This document shows, in pieces, positions 27,571-36,442 of a DNA stretch of 64,000 nt (its first letter is position 1; every line of letters begins with the position of its first letter). Source of the stretch: an uncultured Eubacteriales bacterium (GTDB lineage Bacteria; Bacillota; Clostridia; Oscillospirales; Acutalibacteraceae); the NCBI GenBank assembly GCA_900317085.1, contig ONFJ01000001.1, forward strand, positions 1 to 64,000. The letters run 5' to 3'. The translations under genes were made by a program, and so were the position numbers. Below the pieces are notes generated by a model, which worked only from the letters and a program-made list of their open reading frames with translations, was not told the DNA's origin and did no database searches.

Positions 27571-28825
27571 ACGCGCCCGCATTTCCACTCTCCTCGGAAA
27601 TACCAGAACGATGGCGGTCATCGCCTTCCTTCTGGCCATTGTCATCTGGCTCGCCGTCTCCATCAATGAATCGCCCGTGGTCGAACGGGTGGTCCGCGAC
27701 GTCAAAGTCGAAGTCGATGAGAGCATGCCTGCCCAGCTCGGCTACGAGGCCTTCGGCGCCGACAACCTCTATGTCGACGTCACCGTTTCCGGCAAGCGTT
27801 ATGAAGTGGGGGACAACGTGCTCACCGCCGACGACCTGACCGTGACCGCGGTCACCACGTCGGTCGACTCTCCCGGAAAATACACCCTGCAGCTTCGCGC
27901 TGCCTCCAAAGACGACAACCCGGATTACCGGATCGTCAGCAAATCCAAAGACACCGTCGATGTCTACTTCGACGCTCCGAAGACCATCGACGTTCCCGTC
28001 GAACCGGTCGTCCGCTCCTCGGGCAACCTGGTCGACACCTCGAAGTACCTGACCCAGGACCCCATCCCGTCCCAGACGTCCGTGGCGGTCAAGGGCCCGG
28101 CCACTTACGTGGAGAAGATCTCCCACGCCTATGCCTACGCCGACACGAGCGGCAACCTCCGCAACTCGGAGACCTTCGACGCCACCCTGAAGATCGTCGA
28201 TGACAAGGACAACGCGGTCAGCTATCTGACGACCGACGCGGCGGACAACATCACCGTCACGGTCCCGGTCTACCAGATCGTCACGCTGCCCGTCGCCGTC
28301 TCGTTCTCCAACACTCCGGCGTACTACATCGACAAGGCGCCGAAAGTCAGCATCAGTCCCTCGACCATCCATGTGGCGGTCGACCCGGACAAGCTCGACG
28401 GCATGAAGCGCATCTCCATCGGCACCATCGACTTCTCGGAAGTCGAGTCCGGCACGACGAACCTGACTCTCAAAGCCTCCGACATGACGGAGGGCATCCC
28501 CATGGACTCCTCGGCTGAGTTCGATGTCACCATCAACACGGGCAACCTGTCCACCCGGACCATCGAGATCAGCAAGCCGTCCATCAAAGTCACGAACAAC
28601 GCGACCGACCTCACGGTCCGTCCTTCTGCAGAACCCATGACCGTCACCCTCATCGGCCCCGAAGAGGACCTTGCGGCACTGACGGCATCCTCCATCACCT
28701 TCACGGCCGACCTGACCGGAAGGAACATCGAAGAAGGCATCGTCCGACTGGCGCTGACCCCCTCGGTCAGTTCCGAGACCTGCTGGTGCTACGGCAGCTA
28801 CACCTGCCGCGCCACCATCCAGTGA
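27554..28825 (+). CDS. cdaR: CdaA regulator CdaR (YbbR repeats)
   Basis: Extracytoplasmic regulator of CdaA, 423 residues. One N-terminal membrane anchor (about 20-40, MAVIAFLLAIVIWLAVSI) is followed by about four YbbR repeats, each with a pattern like VDVPVEPV or TLPVAVSF. I chose ATG 27554, seven bases after GGAGGTG; GTG 27545 lies inside that site. It overlaps cdaA. glmM, the usual third partner, is not in this window. Confidence 0.9.
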   Translation: MPTTNKRARISTLLGNTRTMAVIAFLLAIVIWLAVSINESPVVERVVRDVKVEVDESMPAQLGYEAFGADNLYVDVTVSGKRYEVGDNVLTADDLTVTAVTTSVDSPGKYTLQLRAASKDDNPDYRIVSKSKDTVDVYFDAPKTIDVPVEPVVRSSGNLVDTSKYLTQDPIPSQTSVAVKGPATYVEKISHAYAYADTSGNLRNSETFDATLKIVDDKDNAVSYLTTDAADNITVTVPVYQIVTLPVAVSFSNTPAYYIDKAPKVSISPSTIHVAVDPDKLDGMKRISIGTIDFSEVESGTTNLTLKASDMTEGIPMDSSAEFDVTINTGNLSTRTIEISKPSIKVTNNATDLTVRPSAEPMTVTLIGPEEDLAALTASSITFTADLTGRNIEEGIVRLALTPSVSSETCWCYGSYTCRATIQ

Positions 28826-28850
28826 CGACGCCTGAAAGAAAGAGGTTCCC

Positions 28851-30218
28851 TTGAAAAAACGTATCCCACTGATCGCCGTGGCGGCGCTGATGCTCATCGT
28901 GGCGTTCCTCCTCATCATGACGAGGCTCCATTCGCCACAGGAAGTCCTGGCACCACCCAACCCCAACGGCGAGAACCGGAAGCTCCAGCAGGCCTTTGAG
29001 AAGGCTGTAGGCTCCGGAAACGAATACAAGCTCCAGTACCCCGACGAGGGGGACTACCGGAGTGCATATGTCCTCTACGACATCGATGGCGATGAGGAGA
29101 ACGAGGCGCTGGTCTTCTACTCGAAGACCTCCGACGAAGGCACGGTCCGTGTCAACATCCTCGACCTCATCGACGACGAGTGGGTGAGTGTCCTTGACGA
29201 GACCGGCTACGGCAGCAAGATCGACTCCGTCACCTTCGCCGACCTCAACAGCGACAAGACCGCGGAGTGCATCCTTTCCTGGAGCCTTTCCGGCACCGAC
29301 AGTTCCCGGACCATGACGGTCCATTCGCTGAAACTGGGGGACAGCAAGCCGGAGTTCAAGACGCTCTCCAACATGCCCTACAAGGCGATGGGCGTCTACG
29401 ACATGGACAACGACGGCAGCCAGGAGATCCTGGTCCTCTGGAATGAGACCACCCGGAAGGTCCAGCAGAACTACGCGGCCCTCATGAAGATGTCCGGCAG
29501 CGGCCTTCGACAGGTCGGCGATGAGATCACCCTCGACAGTACGGCCTCCGTCTATGACGGCGTTTACCTTCAGAAAGGACAGACCCCGATGGTCTTCGTC
29601 GACGCCCTGAAGGACGACAACACCATGTTCACGGAAGTGCTCTGGTGGGACGGCGTCAATCAGGTCCTGAGAGCGCCCTTCACCGAAAACGCGACCCATA
29701 AGAACGTCTCGACCCTTCGGGCTTCGGCCATCCCGGTCAAAGACATCGACGAAGACGGGCTCATCGAGATCCCCGTTGCCTATGGCGACGCCGGCACCTC
29801 CGGATCGTCCGGCAGGGCCTCCCGGGAAGAGGTCGACGAGGAAGTCCCCATCGCCCTCAACTCCTGGTCCGTGACCACGGCGGAGGAACCCGGTGTCCTG
29901 AAGACCAAGGCTTACGGCATGATCGACACGACGAACCGGTATGTCCTTCAGGTCGACGCCGCGTATCGCGACAGCCTGCGGTTCTACCGGAACACGAAGA
30001 CCGGCGTCATCACCGTCTACTCCATCGGCTCCGAAGAGACCAGAGAGCCCCTCTTCAGTCTCGTCTATTCCGCCGACGGGAAACCGGAATCCTGGAACAG
30101 CGAATACACGTTCCTCAGTGAACAGGGCAGCCGCGCCGTGTTCGGGACCCTGACGAGTGCCGGCACCGCGGCAGGCATCACGAATGAAACCATCCAGAAC
30201 AGTCTGGTGTTCTATTAA
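28851..30218 (+). CDS. Membrane-anchored protein with Asp-rich VCBS/FG-GAP-like repeats, function unknown
   Basis: A 455-residue protein I do not recognise as a named family. Residues 5-25 form one membrane helix with no lipobox Cys, so the rest lies outside the cell. At least four calcium-loop-like repeats can be seen: YDIDGDEENEALVFY, FADLNSDKTAECILSW, YDMDNDGSQEILVLW and KDIDEDGLIEIPVAYG. They resemble integrin-type beta-propeller blades. The start codon is TTG, after AAAGAAAGAGG. It sits 25 bases after cdaR and 14 bases before a two-component system, so a role in envelope sensing is a fair guess, not shown. Confidence 0.75.
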   Translation: MKKRIPLIAVAALMLIVAFLLIMTRLHSPQEVLAPPNPNGENRKLQQAFEKAVGSGNEYKLQYPDEGDYRSAYVLYDIDGDEENEALVFYSKTSDEGTVRVNILDLIDDEWVSVLDETGYGSKIDSVTFADLNSDKTAECILSWSLSGTDSSRTMTVHSLKLGDSKPEFKTLSNMPYKAMGVYDMDNDGSQEILVLWNETTRKVQQNYAALMKMSGSGLRQVGDEITLDSTASVYDGVYLQKGQTPMVFVDALKDDNTMFTEVLWWDGVNQVLRAPFTENATHKNVSTLRASAIPVKDIDEDGLIEIPVAYGDAGTSGSSGRASREEVDEEVPIALNSWSVTTAEEPGVLKTKAYGMIDTTNRYVLQVDAAYRDSLRFYRNTKTGVITVYSIGSEETREPLFSLVYSADGKPESWNSEYTFLSEQGSRAVFGTLTSAGTAAGITNETIQNSLVFY

Positions 30219-30232
30219 AGGAGAGTTCAGCT

Positions 30233-30931
30233 TTGAAAAAGATCCTTGTAGCGGAAGACGAATCCGCCATCCGCGAATTTATCGTCATCAACCTCAAACG
30301 CAGCGGTTACGATGTGACCGAAGCGGCGGACGGGGCAGAGGCGGTCCGGCTCTTTGACGAGGCGGACGGCGACTTCGACGTCTGTCTGCTCGACATCATG
30401 ATGCCCGAGATGGATGGCATCGAAGTCTGCAAGGAACTGCGCAAGCGCAGCTCCACGGTCGGTATCATCATCCTGACCGCGAAGACCGAGGAGATCGACA
30501 AGGTCACCGGCCTTCTCGTGGGCGCGGACGACTATGTCACCAAACCCTTCTCGCCGGCAGAACTCATGGCCCGCGTCGACGCGCTCTACCGCCGTGTCGA
30601 GATGGTGTCCGCCGCTCCGGAACAGCCCCAGAGCACGATCACCCTCGGCGAGTTCACCCTCGATGTCCGCAGCCGTACTCTCACAAAGAACGGCAATCCC
30701 ATCGAACTGACCCAGGTCGAGTTCCAGATCATGGAATACTTCTTCAACAACCCCGGCGCGGCCCTGTCCCGTACGGATATCCTGCAGCAGGTCTGGGGCA
30801 GCTCGTATTTCGGCGAGGAAAAGATCGTCGACGTCAACATCCGCCGTCTGCGGATGAAAGTCGAAGACGTGCCCTCGTCGCCGCAGCACCTCATGACCAT
30901 CTGGGGCATCGGATATAAATGGGTCAACTGA
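30233..30931 (+). CDS. Response regulator, OmpR/PhoB family
   Basis: A DNA-binding response regulator of 232 residues. The receiver domain (1-115) has the acidic pair ED at 8-9, the phospho-acceptor Asp in CLLDIMMPEMDG (about residue 53), Thr in ILTAKT and Lys in VTKPFSP. The winged-helix output domain (about 132-228) has LTQVEFQIMEYF and VDVNIRRLRMKVE. The start codon is TTG after AAAGGAG. It is paired with the kinase that follows. Confidence 0.95.
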   Translation: MKKILVAEDESAIREFIVINLKRSGYDVTEAADGAEAVRLFDEADGDFDVCLLDIMMPEMDGIEVCKELRKRSSTVGIIILTAKTEEIDKVTGLLVGADDYVTKPFSPAELMARVDALYRRVEMVSAAPEQPQSTITLGEFTLDVRSRTLTKNGNPIELTQVEFQIMEYFFNNPGAALSRTDILQQVWGSSYFGEEKIVDVNIRRLRMKVEDVPSSPQHLMTIWGIGYKWVN

Positions 30932-30945
30932 CCGAAGGAGAACGC

Positions 30946-32487
30946 ATGAACGAACAAGAGACCCGTAAACGGCTCCGGCTGACGGGGATTTACCGCCGCT
31001 GGCTCACGTCCGGCCCGGCACTCGTCATGACGATCCTGTTCCTGGTGTTCGTCGCGGTGTTCATCATCGGCCGGTATTATTACCGGTCGGCGGCCGACAA
31101 CGCGGTGCAGAACATGTACTCGAACTCCGTCGAGCAGTTCTTCGTCTCCGAGACGGACAACTCGTCCTTCGAGAACGCCGCGCGCCTCTATGTCGAGGCT
31201 TTCGAGGACAAGGACATCATGGATGTCTGGGTCATCGACCCCTCCGGTCATGTCGTCGTCTCGAGCTCCGGGTTTTCGGTCAAAGACCAGCCGATGCCGG
31301 ACTTTGAGGACGCCCTCAAAAACAGCACCGGGACTGCCAACTTCCACGGCCGGAACATCTATGGGGAGTCCATCACCGCGACGACACATCGCCTCATGAA
31401 GAGCGATGAACCCCTGGGCGCGGTCCGCTATGTCGTGTCCCTCCAGCAGGTCAACCGGCAGGTGGCCAACGTGTTCTTCGCGCTGCTCATCGTACTGATC
31501 GCCATCGGTCTCATCATGATGGTCTCCGGTATCACCTTCATCGATTCCATCGTGCAGCCCATCCGACAGATCAACGAGGTCACGAAGCGCATCGCCGGGG
31601 GAGACATGTCCGCCCGGATGGAGCCCCAGGAGTACCACGATGAGATCTCCGAACTCTCGGAGAACATCAACTTCATGGCCGATGAGCTGAGTTCGACCGA
31701 CAAGATGAAGAACGACTTCATCTCCACGGTCTCCCACGAGATGAAGACGCCGCTGACCGCCATCAAAGGCTGGGCCGAGACCCTGCAGACCGTCGGGGAC
31801 TCCGACCCCACGCTCACGAAGCGCGGCATGGAGGTCATCATCGATGAAGCGACCCGTCTGACCGGCGTCGTCGAGGACCTTCTGGACCTCTCGAAGATCG
31901 TCAACGGCCGCATGACTCTGCGCTACGAGAAGATCGACATCCTCGCGGAACTGGACGACACCATCTTCGTCTTCAAGGACCGCTCCATGCGCGAGGGCAT
32001 CGAACTCATCTACAACGTCCCCCACGTGCCGGCACCGGCGGAAGGGGACCCCAACCGCATCAATCAGGTGTTCGTCAACATCCTTGACAACGCCTTCAAA
32101 TATACCGAGCAGGGCGGCAAGATCACGGTCTTCGCCGAGATGCTGCCTCCCGAAGGGGAAGAGCAGAAGTCCACGCTCCGGGTATTTGTGGAAGATACGG
32201 GCTGCGGCATCTCGAAAGAGGAACTGCCGAAAGTCCGTAAGAAGTTCTATAAATCCAACATCTCAGTTCGCGGCAGCGGGATCGGGCTCGCCGTCGTCGA
32301 CGAGATCGTCAAAATGCATGGCGGCACCATGGACATCCAGAGTGAGGTCGGCGTTGGCACCTGTGTCATCCTGTCCTTCCCGGTCGACACTGTCCCGGTC
32401 GAGCCCGTCTCGGTCGAAGAACTCGCTTCGATGGAAGAGCTCACCGAGGTGCCCGAAGTAGAAACGGAGACAACCGAAGTTGAGTAA
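30946..32487 (+). CDS. Sensor histidine kinase
   Basis: A 513-residue membrane kinase partner of the preceding regulator. Two membrane helices (about 20-45 and 170-192) flank an external sensor domain of about 125 residues. A HAMP segment, the phospho-acceptor box FISTVSHEMKTPLTAIKGW, the N box VFVNILDNAFKYT and the nucleotide boxes VEDTGCGI and GSGIGLAVV follow. The layout is like WalK/PhoR-type kinases but without a visible PAS domain. The C-terminal 30 residues are strongly acidic. AAGGAG precedes ATG 30946. It overlaps the next gene by eight bases. Confidence 0.94.
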   Translation: MNEQETRKRLRLTGIYRRWLTSGPALVMTILFLVFVAVFIIGRYYYRSAADNAVQNMYSNSVEQFFVSETDNSSFENAARLYVEAFEDKDIMDVWVIDPSGHVVVSSSGFSVKDQPMPDFEDALKNSTGTANFHGRNIYGESITATTHRLMKSDEPLGAVRYVVSLQQVNRQVANVFFALLIVLIAIGLIMMVSGITFIDSIVQPIRQINEVTKRIAGGDMSARMEPQEYHDEISELSENINFMADELSSTDKMKNDFISTVSHEMKTPLTAIKGWAETLQTVGDSDPTLTKRGMEVIIDEATRLTGVVEDLLDLSKIVNGRMTLRYEKIDILAELDDTIFVFKDRSMREGIELIYNVPHVPAPAEGDPNRINQVFVNILDNAFKYTEQGGKITVFAEMLPPEGEEQKSTLRVFVEDTGCGISKEELPKVRKKFYKSNISVRGSGIGLAVVDEIVKMHGGTMDIQSEVGVGTCVILSFPVDTVPVEPVSVEELASMEELTEVPEVETETTEVE

Positions 32488-33463
32488 AAAATGTCATAAG
32501 ACCAGCATCGGCGGCCAGGCCCTCATCGAGGGACTCATGATGAGAGGCCCGAACGATGCGGCCACCGCGATCCGCCTCCCGAACGGCGAGATCGAAGTCA
32601 AACACCATGAAGAAAACCGTCTTCAGGACAGGTACGCGGTCGCCAAATGGCCCTTTATCCGCGGCGTCATCTCGTTCTTCGAGTCCCTGAAGTTCGGCTA
32701 CCGCTACCTCGACTACTCCGCCGAGAAGTCGATGGAAGACGACGGCACCGTCTATGAGGAAGAGCCCTCGAAGCTCGACCAGTGGATGGAGGCCCATCTG
32801 ACGGAAGGCGTCATCAACGCTCTGATGATCATCGCGGTCATCCTCGGCGTCGCCCTCGCGCTGGTGCTCTTCATGTGGCTGCCGGCGTTCCTCGTCGACA
32901 TGTTCGACAAATATGTCACCCACGATGTCCTGGAGACCCACAACCTGCATCCGCTCTTTGAAGGCGTCCTCAAGATCATCATCCTCATCCTCTACATGGC
33001 CGGTGTCCGGCGCATGAATGAGATCAAACGCGTGTTCCAGTACCACGGTGCGGAGCACAAGACCATCGCCTGCTATGAGAACGGTCTGGAACTCACGGTC
33101 GAGAACGTCCGCGCCCAGACCCGGTTCCATCCCCGCTGCGGCACCAGCTTCACGATCGTCATGCTGCTCATCAGTATCCTGTTTTCGACGATCCTCGTGC
33201 TGCTGTTCCCGGGCATCGGCACCATCCGCTGGCTTTGGGTCCTCGTGAAGATCCTCATCATCCCGCTCATCATGGGCTTCGGCTATGAATTCATCCGCTA
33301 TGCGGGCCGCCACGACAACCTGCTCGCCAACATCCTGTCGAAACCCGGTCTCTGGATGCAGCGCATCACGACCATCGAGCCGGAAGACAGCATGATCGAG
33401 TGCGGCATCGCGGCGTTCCTCGCCGTCCTTCCGGAAGACCCGGAGACAGCAGACATCCAATGA
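32480..33463 (+). CDS. DUF1385 membrane protein (YqhQ family)
   Basis: A 327-residue membrane protein of the YqhQ/DUF1385 family, whose function is not established. IGGQALIEGLMMRGP near the N-terminus and YHGAEHKTIACYENG ... RFHPRCGTSF in the middle are the signature blocks. About four membrane helices are spread between 110 and 275. The start codon is TTG 32480, overlapping the kinase gene. Its linkage to prmC is common in Clostridia. Confidence 0.9.
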   Translation: MSKKCHKTSIGGQALIEGLMMRGPNDAATAIRLPNGEIEVKHHEENRLQDRYAVAKWPFIRGVISFFESLKFGYRYLDYSAEKSMEDDGTVYEEEPSKLDQWMEAHLTEGVINALMIIAVILGVALALVLFMWLPAFLVDMFDKYVTHDVLETHNLHPLFEGVLKIIILILYMAGVRRMNEIKRVFQYHGAEHKTIACYENGLELTVENVRAQTRFHPRCGTSFTIVMLLISILFSTILVLLFPGIGTIRWLWVLVKILIIPLIMGFGYEFIRYAGRHDNLLANILSKPGLWMQRITTIEPEDSMIECGIAAFLAVLPEDPETADIQ

Positions 33464-34344
33464 ACCATACGTATTATCTCGGAGAAGTCCTGAAAGGCGG
33501 TACCCGTGCCCTGGTCTCGGCCGGGGTCGAGAACGCGCGCTACGACGCGGAAGAACTGCTCGGGCACGTGACCGGTGTATCGCCACGGGAACTCCTGTTA
33601 CATCGCGACCGGGAGCTGGAGGAGGAGACCGCCAGGCGGTTTTTCGACCTCATCCGTCGGCGATGTGAACACTATCCGCTCCAGTATCTCCTGCAGGAAT
33701 GGGACTTTTACAACCTCTCGTTCACCGTGAGGGAAGGGGTCCTCATCCCGCGGCCGGAGACGGAACTGCTCGTGGACATCGCGCTGCAGTATTTGAAACA
33801 GTTCCACTCGGAGGGACGTCCCGCCAGAGTGCTGGACCTCTGCTCCGGCAGCGGCTGTGTCGGCATCACCGTCGAGCGGAATTTCGAAAACTGCGAAGTC
33901 ATCGCCGTCGAGAAATCCGACCAGGCGAGCGCCATCATCCGCGGCAACATGGAACGCAACGGGACAAAGCGGTTCACCCTGAAACAGGGCGATCTGTTCG
34001 ACGGCCCGGCCGCGTTCGGCATCGAGAAAGCGGACCTCATCCTCGCGAACCCTCCGTACCTCACGAAAGAGGAGATGGAGAGCCTGCAGGCGGAGGTCGG
34101 CTATGAGCCGTCTCTCGCGCTGTACGGCGGGGAAGACGGTCTGGTCTTCTACCACGGCATCGCGGAACTCTGGTCGCCGGTGCTCGAACAGGACGGGCTC
34201 ATCGCCGTGGAAATCGGGGAACAGCAGGGGGAAAGTGTAGCGAAAATCTTTGCTGATTTTTCCGATAACATCAACGTTTTGAAGGACTATTCGGGGCTGC
34301 CCAGAGTGGTGGTTTCCGGGCCTAGTTTTTTCTTGACGATTTGA
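33460..34344 (+). CDS. prmC: Release factor glutamine methyltransferase
   Basis: Methylates the GGQ glutamine of release factors. The 294-residue protein has a helical N-terminal domain and an AdoMet-binding domain with VLDLCSGSGCVGI and the substrate motif NPPY (ILANPPYLT). The start overlaps the yqhQ stop (ATGA). prfA, the usual partner, is not adjacent. Upstream in-frame sequence inside yqhQ is not part of it. Confidence 0.95.
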   Translation: MNHTYYLGEVLKGGTRALVSAGVENARYDAEELLGHVTGVSPRELLLHRDRELEEETARRFFDLIRRRCEHYPLQYLLQEWDFYNLSFTVREGVLIPRPETELLVDIALQYLKQFHSEGRPARVLDLCSGSGCVGITVERNFENCEVIAVEKSDQASAIIRGNMERNGTKRFTLKQGDLFDGPAAFGIEKADLILANPPYLTKEEMESLQAEVGYEPSLALYGGEDGLVFYHGIAELWSPVLEQDGLIAVEIGEQQGESVAKIFADFSDNINVLKDYSGLPRVVVSGPSFFLTI

Positions 34345-34361
34345 TGGAATTCTAGTAGTAT
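34333..34361 (+). promoter_or_regulatory. Probable promoter of the M50 protease / scpAB unit
   Basis: TTGACG (34333-34338, inside the end of prmC) and TAGTAT (34356-34361) are 17 bases apart, in an AT-rich stretch unlike the surrounding genes. Confidence 0.4.
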
Positions 34362-34441
34362 GTATATAAGTAATATTTTGCTATATCTTGTGGAAGTGTG
34401 TTTACTTTATGCTATTGAGAGCCCTTCGGACCGGAGAACCG

Positions 34442-35086
34442 ATGTACATCGTCATCGCCATTCTCGCCGCGGCATTCCTGGTTTTTTGCGTCATCCCGCT
34501 GCATGAGTTCGCCCACGCCTGGGCCGCTGACCGGCAGGGAGACGACACCCCGCGCAATTCCGGCCGCCTGACTCTGAGCCCCATGGCACATGTGGACCCC
34601 ATCGGCGGTGTCCTCATCGCGCTTATCGGGTTCGGCTGGGGCAAACCGACACCGGTCAACCCCAGAAACTTCCGCAATCAGCGCTGGGGCGAAGTCCTCG
34701 TCGCTGCCGCAGGCCCAGCATCGAACCTGCTGTTGGGCTGGCTTTTCCTGTTTATTGAAGCGGTGGTCATGCACATCAGTGCCATCCAGGGTTCCATCCT
34801 GCAGATGTCCATCGCCACCTTCTTTGAGTACTCCGCCACCATCAGCATTTTCCTCGGTGTCCTGAACCTGCTGCCTATCCCCATGTTCGACGGGTGGCAC
34901 ATCCTGGAAGGCTTCCTTCCGAACGGGAGCAAAGCCAGGGAATGGGTCTGGCGGAACCAGAGGACGCTGTACATCGTCATCATCGTCCTGCTGTTCACGG
35001 GCATCCTGTCGTACCCGGTCTCGGCACTCTCCGAGTTCGTCATCCGGTTCTTTTCCTGGCTGTCGGCTCTGCCCTTCGGGGGTTGA
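34442..35086 (+). CDS. Site-2 protease family membrane metalloprotease (M50)
   Basis: A 214-residue integral membrane protease. The zinc motif HExxH appears as PLHEFAHAW in the first helix, and the third ligand is likely Asp in LPIPMFDGWHIL, close to the NPxPxxDG pattern of M50 enzymes. About five or six hydrophobic segments. I chose ATG 34442 because CGGAGA lies 7 bases before it; TTG 34388 and ATG 34409 lack such a site. It precedes scpA by two bases, a frequent neighbour in Firmicutes. Confidence 0.88.
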   Translation: MYIVIAILAAAFLVFCVIPLHEFAHAWAADRQGDDTPRNSGRLTLSPMAHVDPIGGVLIALIGFGWGKPTPVNPRNFRNQRWGEVLVAAAGPASNLLLGWLFLFIEAVVMHISAIQGSILQMSIATFFEYSATISIFLGVLNLLPIPMFDGWHILEGFLPNGSKAREWVWRNQRTLYIVIIVLLFTGILSYPVSALSEFVIRFFSWLSALPFGG

Positions 35087-35088
35087 GC

Positions 35089-35793
35089 ATGGAGCAGATC
35101 AATTACAAACTGGAAGTTTTTGAAGGTCCCATGGACCTGCTGCTCTCCCTGATCAGCAAACACAAGTTGGACATTTACGACATCCCCATCATGGAGCTTG
35201 TCGAACAATACACGGACTATGTCCGCAGGATGCAGGAAGCCGACATGGACGTCGCCAGTGAATTCCTGGAGATGGCCGCCCGGCTCGTCTACATCAAGAC
35301 CGTTTCGCTGCTTCCGAAGTCCGAAGAGGCCGAGGAACTGAAACGGGAACTGACCGGCGAACTCCTCGAGTATCGCGACTGTCAGATCATGGCGGGAAAA
35401 CTGAAGGACACCGCGGGCGGGTTCGAGCTTTACACGAAGGGACCCGACGAAGTGGAAGCCGACATGACATACGAGAACTTCCACGAGCCCTTCGAACTGC
35501 TGTCCGCTTACCAGGCGGCCATCGGAAAACGGGGACGCAAGCTCCCGCCGCCGGTGGAGGCCTTCACCGAGATCGTCCATCGCAAGATCGTCTCGGTCCA
35601 ATCCCGGATCAGCTTTATCTTAACGAGCATCTCCGGCAAGGGGAGACGGACGTTCTCCTCGCTCATCCGGTCTTCCAATTCCCGGTCCGAGATGGTGGCC
35701 ACGTTCCTGGCCCTGCTTGAACTTATAAGGGACAAGAAGGTCATCACGACGGATGACGGAGACGATATGACCATAGAGATCAAGAGGAGTTGA
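35089..35793 (+). CDS. scpA: Segregation and condensation protein ScpA
   Basis: Kleisin subunit that bridges SMC heads with ScpB for chromosome compaction. The 234-residue protein begins YKLEVFEGPMDLLLSLISKHKLDIYDIPI, the family hallmark, and ends in a winged-helix region with FLALLELIRDKK. I chose ATG 35089 from this motif. The frame is open upstream inside the protease gene but not conserved there. Confidence 0.96.
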   Translation: MEQINYKLEVFEGPMDLLLSLISKHKLDIYDIPIMELVEQYTDYVRRMQEADMDVASEFLEMAARLVYIKTVSLLPKSEEAEELKRELTGELLEYRDCQIMAGKLKDTAGGFELYTKGPDEVEADMTYENFHEPFELLSAYQAAIGKRGRKLPPPVEAFTEIVHRKIVSVQSRISFILTSISGKGRRTFSSLIRSSNSRSEMVATFLALLELIRDKKVITTDDGDDMTIEIKRS

Positions 35794-35798
35794 AACGT

Positions 35799-36413
35799 TT
35801 GAACCAGCAAGAGTTGCAGGGTGCGCTCGAAGCCATCCTGTTCGCAGCGGGGGACCCGCTGCCGGTCAAACGGATCGCGGCGGCGCTGGAGCTGCCGGTC
35901 TCCGATATCGATACTGCCATCACGGCACTTGCCGCACAGCTGGATGACCGCGAGAGCGGCCTCGTCCTGAAACGCCTGGGAGACCAGGTCCAGCTCTGCA
36001 CCCGCACCGAGTTCTCCGAACCGGTCCGGTCGGTGCTCGCCATGAAGAAGAACACGCCGCTCTCCGGCGCCGCCTTCGAAGTCCTGGCGGTCATCGCTTA
36101 CAATCAGCCTGTCACGAAGTCTTTCGTCGAACAGGTACGAGGGGTCGACTGCTCCGGCGTCATCAGCTCCCTCACTCAGAAGGGCCTCATCGAGGAAAAG
36201 GGAAGACTCGAACTCCCCGGCCGGCCCATCGTTTACGGCACGACGCCCGCATTTCTGCGGTGCTTCTGCATAGAATCGCTGGAGGAACTTCCTCCGCTCC
36301 CGGAAAAGGAAGAAGCCGCAGAGCCTCCTGAAGAAGCTCTCGAGGCTCCTGAAGAAACCGAACTTCCGGAAGCTGAAGAAGAGGCCTCTGACGAAACTCA
36401 AGTTATTTATTGA
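35799..36413 (+). CDS. scpB: Segregation and condensation protein ScpB
   Basis: Winged-helix partner of ScpA, 204 residues. ALEAILFAAGDPL, FEVLAVIAYNQPVTKSFVEQVRGVDC and GLIEEKGRLELPGRPIVYGTT are clear. A Glu/Pro-rich tail (about 165-204) extends it. I chose TTG 35799, ten bases after AGGAG; TTG 35790 is only one base from that site. Confidence 0.95.
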   Translation: MNQQELQGALEAILFAAGDPLPVKRIAAALELPVSDIDTAITALAAQLDDRESGLVLKRLGDQVQLCTRTEFSEPVRSVLAMKKNTPLSGAAFEVLAVIAYNQPVTKSFVEQVRGVDCSGVISSLTQKGLIEEKGRLELPGRPIVYGTTPAFLRCFCIESLEELPPLPEKEEAAEPPEEALEAPEETELPEAEEEASDETQVIY

Positions 36414-36442
36414 TAATTTCATAAATGAGGAGGTGTTGACTA

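Noticed and set aside
34388..34441. N-terminal extension of the M50 protease from TTG 34388
   Set aside because: No ribosome binding site stands before it, and the added residues overlap the predicted promoter region; ATG 34442 has a proper site.
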